Notes under the pieces: generated by a model | What the model saw: the letters and a program-made list of their open reading frames with translations, nothing else | Databases searched by the model: none | Told to the model about the DNA's origin: nothing | Part shown: in pieces, positions 1 to 5,995 of the stretch | Layout: every line of letters starts with the position of its first letter | How positions within the stretch are numbered: position 1 is the first letter of the stretch | NCBI GenBank assembly: GCA_023395255.1 | Contig: JAEWZN010000002.1 | Location: 21,255 to 85,254 of the forward strand | Length of the DNA: 64,000 nucleotides | Source: Deferribacteres bacterium | Lineage (GTDB): Bacteria; Chrysiogenota; Deferribacteres; Deferribacterales; Geovibrionaceae | Direction of reading: 5' to 3' | Translations under genes and position numbers: made by a program

Positions 1-131
1 TCAAAATTTCCATGGATGGCAAATTTTGAATTATCAGAACAAGATGCCGCGCCGTGCGCAGCGAAGCCTTGCTTTGCAAGGCGCGAGCGTGTATTCAAAA
101 TTTCCATGGATGGCAAATTTTGAATTATCAG
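1..131. repeat. Duplicated 37-bp hairpin element
   Basis: A 37-bp sequence occurs identically at 1-37 and 95-131. Each copy is itself an inverted repeat: TCAAAATTT and AAATTTTGA arms around CCAT-GG-ATGG. Between the copies lies a second perfect hairpin, GCCTTGC-TTT-GCAAGGC at 66-82, in a GC-rich context. The left copy starts exactly at the window edge, so the array may continue upstream. The last copy ends 14 bases before the elbB start. It could be an intergenic repeat family or a structured leader; its function is not evident. Confidence 0.8.
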
Positions 132-145
132 ATTAAGGAGGGTAT

Positions 146-808
146 ATGCCGAAAGTCGGAGTTGTTTTAAGCGGCTGCGGAGTTTTTGACGGAGCCGAGA
201 TACATGAGGCCGTTCTCACACTCTATTTTCTCCAGAAAAACGGAGCGGAGACAATCTGCATGGCTCCTGATATTGAGCAGCTTCATGTTGTTGACCACCT
301 CAGGGGTGAGGTGGCTTCGGGAGAAAAAAGAAATGTTCTCACCGAGTCCGCGCGCATAGCCAGAGGCAACATAAAAAACCTTGCCGATGTTAAAGTAAGC
401 GATTTTGACGCGCTTATTTTCCCCGGCGGGTTCGGAGCGGCAAAAAACCTGACTGATTTTGCTCTGAAAGGTTCTGACTGCGGCATTAACAGCGATGTGC
501 TCCGCATAGTCCGCGAAACTGTTCTGGCTAAAAAACCTCTGGGTGCGGTGTGCATTGCCCCGGTGGTAATTGCCAAAGCCCTTGCGGGAACGGGGATAAA
601 AACATCCGTGACCATAGGGGACGATGCAGGCACGGCTCAGGCCGTGGAAGCGCTGGGAACAGTCCATGTGAACTGCCCTGTGAAGGACTTTGTGGCGGAT
701 GAAGATAATAAAATAGTGACCTCCCCGGCGTACATGCTGGGGCAGAGCATACCGGAAGTCGCCGAAGGGATAGAAAAAACGGTGAAAAAACTTCTGGCTA
801 TGATATAA
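146..808 (+). CDS. elbB: ElbB/ES1-type DJ-1/PfpI superfamily protein
   Basis: This 220-aa protein has the length and architecture of ElbB (isoprenoid biosynthesis protein with amidotransferase-like domain, also called glyoxalase III-like). The N-terminus GVVLSGCGVFDGAEIHEAV and the nucleophile-elbow region GAVCIAPVVIAKAL, with its Cys near residue 135, are typical of the family. E. coli ElbB has 217 residues. It is a cytosolic enzyme of the class I glutamine amidotransferase-like fold with weak reported glyoxalase activity; the physiological role is unsettled. The start is supported by TAAGGAGGG about 5 bases upstream. The gene stands alone, between the duplicated hairpin element and its own terminator at 812-839. 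Confidence 0.9.
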   Translation: MPKVGVVLSGCGVFDGAEIHEAVLTLYFLQKNGAETICMAPDIEQLHVVDHLRGEVASGEKRNVLTESARIARGNIKNLADVKVSDFDALIFPGGFGAAKNLTDFALKGSDCGINSDVLRIVRETVLAKKPLGAVCIAPVVIAKALAGTGIKTSVTIGDDAGTAQAVEALGTVHVNCPVKDFVADEDNKIVTSPAYMLGQSIPEVAEGIEKTVKKLLAMI

Positions 809-811
809 AGG

Positions 812-839
812 CCGCCGCTCAGCGGCAGGATATTTTTTT
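812..839 (+). terminator. Rho-independent terminator after elbB
   Basis: GCCGC (814-818) pairs with GCGGC (822-826) around a TCA loop and is followed within a few bases by a run of seven T (833-839). It lies three bases after the elbB stop. Confidence 0.8.
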
Positions 840-865
840 GAAAAAAGTGTGAAAAAACAGCGATT

Positions 866-896
866 CCGGATATTCCGCAGCCTGCGGGGTATCCGG
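866..896. other. Long two-stage hairpin between elbB and modE
   Basis: CCGGATA (866-872) pairs with TATCCGG (890-896), and inside it CCGCA (875-879) pairs with TGCGG (883-887). A 2x2 internal loop separates the two stems. It is followed by a TTAATATTTTTAAG tract, so it could act as a second terminator that insulates modE from elbB. Confidence 0.6.
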
Positions 897-941
897 TTAA
901 TATTTTTAAGCACTTATAAAAAATATCTGCTGAACGGAGTA

Positions 942-970
942 TTGACACACAGGTATTTAGGGTATATAAC
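942..970 (+). promoter_or_regulatory. Sigma70-type promoter of modE
   Basis: A consensus -35 box TTGACA (942-947) is separated by 17 bases from TATAAC (965-970). Transcription would begin near 977, inside the ModE-type operator at 970-993. The arrangement suits autorepression. Confidence 0.65.
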
Positions 971-993
971 GCTATGTACCGATGTATATAACG
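970..993. promoter_or_regulatory. ModE-type operator
   Basis: CGCTATGTA (970-978), a 6-base spacer, then TATATAACG (985-993). The half sites are inverted with 7 of 9 matches, and the 9-6-9 layout is the same as the 24-bp E. coli ModE operator. A further direct copy of GTATATAACG sits at 962-971, over the -10 box. The site overlaps the predicted transcription start of the gene encoding the ModE homologue. Confidence 0.7.
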
Positions 994-1003
994 AGAGCTT
1001 GAG

Positions 1004-1795
1004 ATGAAAATAAAAGGTGAACTCGGTTTTAACGCAGCAGATAATTTTTTTATCAGCGCAGGCAGAATAAACCTTCTTAAAGCTGTCGCCGAAACGGGAT
1101 CAATCTCGCAGGCGGCAAAACATGTCGGACTCAGCTATAAAGCTGCCTGGGATGCCATACAGGTTATGAATGAAGTGAGCGAGAGCCCGCTTGTTATTAA
1201 AAAAACAGGCGGCACAGGCGGAGGCGGCGCTGAACTCAGCCCCTACGCAGTGAAATTGGTCACCTCATATGACCTCGTAAACGGCAAGCTTGGCACTATT
1301 ATGTCTGAGATACAGGAGAGCATCCACGATCTGGATGAACTTATGGCAGCACTTCGGAGGCTAAGCGTGAAAACAAGTGTAAGAAACCAGTATTTCGGCA
1401 AGGTTAAAGAGATTTATCTCGGTCAGGTAAATGCCGAGGTTATTCTTGAGATCAAAGGCGGTGATGAAATAGCCGCAACAATTACAAAATCAAGCGTGGA
1501 AAGGCTTGGGCTTAAGGTCGGAGGCGAGGCTTTCGCTATGATAAAAGCTTCCTCAGTTATAATCGCTGACCCTGCCGTTAAGGATAAGCTCAGTGTGAGA
1601 AACTTCCTCACTGGCACAGTCGGGGAACTGGATGCCGGAGAGGTAAACGCCTTTGTAACAATAAAACTTGAAGGCGGAAGTGAGCTGACAGGTGTAATCA
1701 CCAAAGAATCACTCGCCTCGCTCGGCATTAAAAAGGGCAGCAAAATATCAGGAGCGTTCAAGGCTTCTTCTGTCATAATAGGCGTAAACGACTAA
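1004..1795 (+). CDS. modE: ModE molybdate-responsive regulator (HTH plus two Mop domains)
   Basis: This 263-aa protein has an N-terminal LysR-type winged helix-turn-helix (about residues 20-85; RINLLKAVAETGSISQAAKH then SYKAAWDAI). Two tandem Mop (TOBE-like) molybdate-binding domains follow, about residues 123-190 and 196-262, each starting SVRN and ending K-ASSVII. This is the full E. coli ModE layout (262 aa). When molybdate binds, ModE-family proteins dimerise on an operator and repress molybdate uptake genes. A matching operator lies just upstream (970-993), so autoregulation is inferred. The gene is followed after 73 bases by modC. Mop domains are absent from the ModC here, so molybdate sensing in this locus appears to sit in ModE alone. 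Confidence 0.93.
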   Translation: MKIKGELGFNAADNFFISAGRINLLKAVAETGSISQAAKHVGLSYKAAWDAIQVMNEVSESPLVIKKTGGTGGGGAELSPYAVKLVTSYDLVNGKLGTIMSEIQESIHDLDELMAALRRLSVKTSVRNQYFGKVKEIYLGQVNAEVILEIKGGDEIAATITKSSVERLGLKVGGEAFAMIKASSVIIADPAVKDKLSVRNFLTGTVGELDAGEVNAFVTIKLEGGSELTGVITKESLASLGIKKGSKISGAFKASSVIIGVND

Positions 1796-1814
1796 TCCCT
1801 TTAAAAAATTATAA

Positions 1815-1865
1815 CAGAATGCTGTGCCGTTTAATTACGGACAATATTCTGCTGTCCGGAGGCGG
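1815..1865 (+). promoter_or_regulatory. Mutually exclusive hairpins before modC
   Basis: One fold pairs CAGAAT (1815-1820) with ATTCTG (1846-1851) and CCGT (1827-1830) with ACGG (1837-1840). A competing fold pairs CGGACA (1838-1843) with TGTCCG (1853-1858), which touches the modC ribosome-binding site GGAGGCGG (1858-1865). The two folds share bases 1838-1843 and cannot coexist. The layout resembles translational attenuation, but no known riboswitch consensus was recognised. Confidence 0.4.
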
Positions 1866-1868
1866 GGC

Positions 1869-2612
1869 ATGCTGGAAATTAACGTAAAGAAGCAGCTTGG
1901 GCAGACATTTATAGATGTTAATATCCGTATTCCGCGGACAGGAATCACTGTTTTCTACGGTCATTCCGGCGCGGGGAAAACCAGCCTCATAAATATGATT
2001 TCTGGTCTTCTCACTCCGGACAGCGGGCATATATCCGTAAACGGCAAAACCTTCTTTGATTCCGGTGAAAAGCTGAATCTGCTCCCTGAAAGGCGCAGAT
2101 GCGGCTGCATCTTTCAGGATAAGCGCCTGTTTCCTTACCTTTCGGTTAAGAAAAACCTTCTCTTCGCCAGCAGAAACGGCGAATCCTCCCTTGGGTTTGA
2201 GGAAACTGTGAGGCTTCTGGGCATAGGGCATCTGCTTAAGCGAAAGCCTGTTTTTCTCTCCGGCGGTGAGGCGCAGAGGGTCGCCATAGGCCGTGCGCTG
2301 CTTTCAAATCCGGAAATTATGCTTATGGACGAGCCTATGAGTTCTCTGGATTCTGAGAGAAAAGAGGAGCTTATTCCATTCATAGGCAGACTGCCTGCGG
2401 CAAGCGGCATCCCTGTTATTCTTGTGACTCACTCATACGATGAAATGATACGCCTTGCTGATTATGTTGTGGTGCTCAAAGGCGGCAAAGCTGTTTCCTG
2501 CGGCACTGTAAACGAAATTTTCCATAAACCGGAAAAAGAAGTATGCCCTTACTGCTCCGCCCAGTTCACCAAAAAATTTGTCACCCCCAACAGGCGGCTG
2601 AGGGTGTCATAG
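1869..2612 (+). CDS. modC: Molybdate ABC transporter ATPase ModC (short form)
   Basis: A 247-aa ATP-binding subunit that energises molybdate import with ModB and ModA. It carries Walker A GHSGAGKTS (about residue 32), the signature LSGGEAQRVAIGRAL (about 130), Walker B IMLMDEP with the D-loop SSLD, and the H-loop VTHSYDE. E. coli ModC is about 350 aa and has a C-terminal Mop domain. This one stops right after the ATPase domain with a short CPYC-containing tail, so the regulatory domain is missing. I chose ATG 1869 because GGAGGCGG precedes it; upstream in-frame starts fall in the predicted leader hairpins. The gene lies between modE and modA. Confidence 0.88.
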   Translation: MLEINVKKQLGQTFIDVNIRIPRTGITVFYGHSGAGKTSLINMISGLLTPDSGHISVNGKTFFDSGEKLNLLPERRRCGCIFQDKRLFPYLSVKKNLLFASRNGESSLGFEETVRLLGIGHLLKRKPVFLSGGEAQRVAIGRALLSNPEIMLMDEPMSSLDSERKEELIPFIGRLPAASGIPVILVTHSYDEMIRLADYVVVLKGGKAVSCGTVNEIFHKPEKEVCPYCSAQFTKKFVTPNRRLRVS

Positions 2613-2628
2613 AGCAAGTACTGTTCTT

Positions 2629-2656
2629 CGTCATGCTGAACGGAGTGAAGCATCTC
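2629..2656. repeat. REP-like intergenic repeat arm
   Basis: The segment beginning CGTCATGCTGAACGGAG and ending GAAGCATCTC has the form of the widespread REP-like elements found again at 8725-9169 and 34467-34530. Here a single arm sits in the 123-base modC-modA gap. Confidence 0.55.
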
Positions 2657-2735
2657 AAATCCTTGCGCTGTGAGTGTTTTCACTGTGTTTGCAATGAGGC
2701 GGGAAGTGTTCATTATAATATTCAGGAGGTTATTG

Positions 2736-3455
2736 ATGCTTAAGAAACTTATAGTAATCACAGTTGTTTTCGTTATGACCGCAGGGGCTTTTGCCGCGGA
2801 TGAAGTAACAGTGGCAGCAGGTGCGGGCTACAGAAAGCTTGTGACCGAAATGGCAGCATACTGCGAAAAAAAGGAAGGCATAAAAGTGAATATGTCCTTC
2901 GGCAACCTCGGTCAGGTTATTGCGCAGGTTAAGGCAAGCGGGCTGATTCCTGTTGTTGTGGGTGATAAAAACTTTTTCACAAAAGCAAAGCTTGATATAA
3001 GCGATTTTCAGCCCATAGGCAAAGGCAAGCTTGTCCTTGCATGGCGAAAAGGTATTGAGATTGCTTCCACTGATGAAATAACCGCAGACAAAATAAAGCG
3101 TCTGGCCATTCCCAATACCGAAAACGCCATATACGGCATAGCCGGAACTCAGTATCTGGCAAGTTCAGGTCTTGCTGACAAGGTTAAGGAGAAGCTGTTT
3201 GTTGTTGCTACTGTTCCGCAGGTTAACTCATACATAGCAGCCGGAGAGGTGGACGCGGGGTTCTCAAATCTCACGGACACTATGGGTATAGCTGATAAAA
3301 TAGGCGGTTATATAGAGATAAACGAAGGCTACGCGGAGATCCCCATAGTTGCTGCTTTTCTTAAAGAGAGCGAAGGCAGCGCCGCCGCGCTCAGGCTGAA
3401 AAACTGTTTCGCCGATGCCGAGTCTGCAAAAATAGCCAAAAAACACGGATTATGA
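2736..3455 (+). CDS. modA: ModA-like periplasmic oxyanion-binding protein
   Basis: A 239-aa secreted solute-binding protein with a signal peptide (MLKKLIVITVVFVMTAGAFA, cleavage after AFA near residue 20). The fold pattern and gene order match ModA, which delivers molybdate or tungstate to ModBC. The usual AASL-type first ligand loop reads AAGAGY here, and the D-V-F-S second loop is replaced by VVVGDKNFF. The ligand pocket is therefore divergent and the bound anion is uncertain. The start at 2736 is preceded by AGGAGG and removes a 22-residue unlikely extension. A TATAAT at 2714-2719 could give an internal promoter. The end overlaps modB by ATGA. Confidence 0.8.
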   Translation: MLKKLIVITVVFVMTAGAFAADEVTVAAGAGYRKLVTEMAAYCEKKEGIKVNMSFGNLGQVIAQVKASGLIPVVVGDKNFFTKAKLDISDFQPIGKGKLVLAWRKGIEIASTDEITADKIKRLAIPNTENAIYGIAGTQYLASSGLADKVKEKLFVVATVPQVNSYIAAGEVDAGFSNLTDTMGIADKIGGYIEINEGYAEIPIVAAFLKESEGSAAALRLKNCFADAESAKIAKKHGL

Positions 3456-4126
3456 TCGATATACTGAATGATGAAAACATAGTTTTCAGTATTCTGCTTA
3501 CCGCGAGAACATGCCTTGCCGTGCTGGTGCTCCACTGCGCGGCGGGGCTTATGCTCGGCTACTATCTTGGTAAAAGAAAAGGGATATTTGCCGGGTTTGT
3601 TGATTTTCTGGTGACTCTTCCCCTTGTGTTTCCCCCGGTAGGTACAGGTTTTATATTGCTCTATCTTTTAGGCCGCAACGGACTCATAGCCTCAATTACG
3701 GGCGGCGCCGTCACACCTGACATTATATTTACCGAAAAAGGAGTAATCACAGCCGCATTTATAGCAGGTCTGCCCCTTGCGGTGAAGCCTGTTCAGTCCG
3801 CAATTGAGCGGGAGGTGCTGAAACTCGCCGAAGCCGCCAGAACTCTGGGGAAATCAGAGTTTCAGACTTTTTTCCTTGTGGTGGTTCCATCTGTCAGGCG
3901 CAGCCTCGGTGCTGGGCTCATCCTTGCAGCGGGGAGAAGTCTGGGCGAAGTAGGCATAACCCTGATGGTTGGCGGCAACCTCATAGGCAAAACCAACACT
4001 GTTTCCCTTGAAATATATAACTCTGTGATGGATGCCGACTTTACCGGAGCGGCTTTTCTCTGTATACTTCTGGGAAGCATATCTCTGGCGGTGTTTTTCT
4101 CGCTGAAAAAGCTCTCCGCCCTTTAG
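3452..4126 (+). CDS. modB: Molybdate ABC transporter permease ModB
   Basis: A 224-aa inner-membrane permease with about five hydrophobic helices. The EAA loop that docks to the ATPase is visible as EAARTLGKSEFQTFFLVVVP near residues 124-143. The N-terminus LLTARTCLAVLV and the LPLVFPPVGTGFILLYLLG segment are typical of the ModB/CysTW family. E. coli ModB is 229 aa. Translation is coupled to modA through an ATGA overlap, and modC lies upstream in the same direction, so ModA, ModB and ModC together form one importer. Whether molybdate or tungstate is the true substrate cannot be read from the permease. Confidence 0.92.
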   Translation: MIDILNDENIVFSILLTARTCLAVLVLHCAAGLMLGYYLGKRKGIFAGFVDFLVTLPLVFPPVGTGFILLYLLGRNGLIASITGGAVTPDIIFTEKGVITAAFIAGLPLAVKPVQSAIEREVLKLAEAARTLGKSEFQTFFLVVVPSVRRSLGAGLILAAGRSLGEVGITLMVGGNLIGKTNTVSLEIYNSVMDADFTGAAFLCILLGSISLAVFFSLKKLSAL

Positions 4127-4151
4127 AGACCGTGCCTGAAGGAGGCGTGTT

Positions 4152-5003
4152 TTGATTATTTACGACTATCTTATTGAAAGAATACTGACCGAAGACGTGC
4201 CCTACGGGGATATAACAACCGAAGCCATGGGCATTTCACGCATAAAAGGCATAATGGAGTTCAGAGCGCGGTTTGACTGTGTTCTGGGCGGAGTGGCAGA
4301 GGCCTGCGCCGTGCTCAGAAAAGCCGGGGCGGAACCGGAAGTGTTTTTTACCAGCGGAAGCAGGGTAAAGGCCGGAACACTGTTCATGACAGCCTCCGGG
4401 ACAGCCGGGCAGCTTCATACAGGCTGGAAAGTGTCTCAGAATATAATGGAATATGCCTCCGGCATAGCCACGCGGACAAGGGAGGTTGTGGACAGTGCGA
4501 AAAGAGGGAACCCCGCAGTTGTTGTTGCCTGTACCCGCAAAAGCCTCCCCGGAGCGAAGACAATCTGCATGAACGCAGTTGAAGCAGGGGGAGCTGTTCC
4601 GCACAGGCTGGGGCTTTCCGAAACTTTTCTGTTGTTTGAGAACCACACCGTTTTCTTCAAATCCGAAGCTGAGGCTTATGCCGCCTTTGAAAAAGCATGC
4701 GCAAACCTGCCCGAAAAAAAGCCCGCCGTGGAGGCGGATTCCCTTGATGCAGCACTCAGAGCCGCCAGAGCCGGAGCGGGCAACATTCAGTTTGATAAAG
4801 TTAAACCCGAAACTCTCACTGAATGGGTGAAGCTGATAAAGGCCGAATACCCCGGTATAATCATAGCCGCCGCAGGGGGGGTAAATGCCTCAAACGCTGA
4901 GGAATATGCCCGCACAGGGATAGATGTTGCGGTGACCTCGTCTGTTTACTGGGGGAAACCAGCCGATATTGAAGTGGTTATGCGCCCTGCGGAACAGCTT
5001 TGA
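4152..5003 (+). CDS. modD: ModD, NadC-like protein of the molybdate locus
   Basis: A 283-aa homologue of quinolinate phosphoribosyltransferase (NadC), of the ModD subgroup found next to molybdate transport genes. It keeps the N-terminal helical and beta-barrel layout and the C-terminal barrel motifs NIQFDKVKPE and IIAAAGGVNASNAEEYA. Family members are annotated as molybdenum transport protein ModD, with a biochemical role that remains unclear. The start is TTG at 4152, preceded by GGAGGCG; no in-frame ATG gives the full N-terminus YDYLIERILTEDVPYGDIT. It follows modB by 25 bases and closes the mod block. A NadC role in NAD synthesis is less likely given the context. Confidence 0.85.
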   Translation: MIIYDYLIERILTEDVPYGDITTEAMGISRIKGIMEFRARFDCVLGGVAEACAVLRKAGAEPEVFFTSGSRVKAGTLFMTASGTAGQLHTGWKVSQNIMEYASGIATRTREVVDSAKRGNPAVVVACTRKSLPGAKTICMNAVEAGGAVPHRLGLSETFLLFENHTVFFKSEAEAYAAFEKACANLPEKKPAVEADSLDAALRAARAGAGNIQFDKVKPETLTEWVKLIKAEYPGIIIAAAGGVNASNAEEYARTGIDVAVTSSVYWGKPADIEVVMRPAEQL

Positions 5004-5041
5004 ACTTTGTGTTCTTATAATTTTCCTAACAATTGACCCGC

Positions 5042-5070
5042 TTGAAAAATATCCCCGCTTCATGTATGGT
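5042..5070 (+). promoter_or_regulatory. Candidate promoter of the surE unit
   Basis: TTGAAA (5042-5047), a 17-base spacer, then TATGGT (5065-5070), 49 bases before the surE start. The -10 box is weak. A second TTGACC at 5033 lacks a partner at normal spacing. Confidence 0.4.
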
Positions 5071-5118
5071 TAAATGTGGCGTGTGTTTAAAACATATGCC
5101 GCAAACTACGGGTGATTT

Positions 5119-5886
5119 ATGAAAATTCTGCTTACCAATGATGACGGAATCTACTCTGACGGCATATATCAGCTTTACCTTGCCTTGTCTGAGTTTGCGG
5201 ATGTCACCGTTGTTGCTCCGCTGACAGAACAGTCCGCAGTGGGGCATGCCATTACAATTTACGATCCCCTCCGCACGGAGGAGTTCTACAGATACGGCAA
5301 ATTTTTCGGCACTGCGGTAAAGGGAACCCCTGCCGACTGTGTGAAAATAGCTCTCTCAAACATCGTTGCGGAAAAGCCGGATCTTGTTGTTTCCGGAATT
5401 AATCACGGTGCAAATGTTGCCACAAACGTAATTTATTCCGGCACTGTTTCCGCCGCTACCGAAGGGGCTATGCTGGGCATAAAGTCCATAGCGGTCAGCC
5501 TCGCCTCCAAAAGATGCCGCAACTTTGAACCTGCGGCTAAGGTCGGCGCATTTTTCGCCAGAAAGCTTTACCATATGGACACTGACAACGGAATGCTTCT
5601 GAACATAAATGTTCCTCCACTTGAATACGAGGAACTTAAAGGATGGAAATACGCTGTTCAGGGCAACACCAAGTTTCTGGACAGCTTTGCCGTGAGGGAA
5701 GACCCGAAAGGGAACAAATACTTCTGGCTCACCGGAGAGGAATACAAGAGGGACGACCGTGATAATTCTGACGACTATGTGGTTTCTCAGGGGTATGTCA
5801 GCGTTACGCCTCTTATGTTTGATATGACACATCACGGGCTTTATAACAAATTAAGATCAACGGAGGACGGCGGTGAAATTAACTAG
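5119..5886 (+). CDS. surE: 5'-nucleotidase/exopolyphosphatase SurE
   Basis: A 255-aa metal-dependent nucleoside 5'-monophosphate phosphatase. The metal-binding DD pair is at residues 8-9 (ILLTNDDGIYSDG), followed by the conserved VVAPLTEQSAVGHAIT loop with its Ser, GTPADCVKIAL and VSGINHGANVATNVIYSGTVSAATEG, which carries the Asn ligand. All catalytic landmarks of the family are present and the length is typical. SurE is a cytosolic housekeeping enzyme linked to stationary-phase survival. Its 3' end overlaps the start of a small lipoprotein gene at 5873, so translation of the two may be coupled. Confidence 0.95.
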   Translation: MKILLTNDDGIYSDGIYQLYLALSEFADVTVVAPLTEQSAVGHAITIYDPLRTEEFYRYGKFFGTAVKGTPADCVKIALSNIVAEKPDLVVSGINHGANVATNVIYSGTVSAATEGAMLGIKSIAVSLASKRCRNFEPAAKVGAFFARKLYHMDTDNGMLLNINVPPLEYEELKGWKYAVQGNTKFLDSFAVREDPKGNKYFWLTGEEYKRDDRDNSDDYVVSQGYVSVTPLMFDMTHHGLYNKLRSTEDGGEIN

Positions 5887-5995
5887 ACTTTTTATGGTTC
5901 TTATCGTGGCTGTTTCGCTTTTCAGCGGTATAGTGGGATGCGAGGGCGGATGCTCTGACGCTACTTCGCCCGAAAAGAAAACCGAAAGCGAATAA
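5873..5995 (+). CDS. Small lipoprotein (40 aa)
   Basis: A 40-codon gene that starts with GTG at 5873 inside the end of surE and ends with TAA overlapping the next ATG (TAATG). The predicted protein has a basic start (MKLTRLF), a hydrophobic stretch and a clean lipobox IVGC. The mature peptide of 18 residues begins CEGGCSDATSPEKK. A ribosome-binding sequence GGAGG lies at 5862-5866. Overlap on both sides with surE and the TPR gene supports real translational coupling. I do not recognise a family. It could be a small envelope lipoprotein or a leader-type peptide that helps translation of the TPR gene. Confidence 0.6.
   Translation: MKLTRLFMVLIVAVSLFSGIVGCEGGCSDATSPEKKTESE

Noticed and set aside
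167-913. Long minus-strand reading frame (248 codons) opposite elbB
   Set aside because: It lies antisense to a clear ElbB gene, runs through the terminator hairpin, has no ribosome-binding site and gives a low-complexity basic protein without a family.
2689-2719. A modA promoter with a ModE operator
   Set aside because: TTGCAA and TATAAT exist but with a 19-base spacer, and no ModE-type palindrome was found here.
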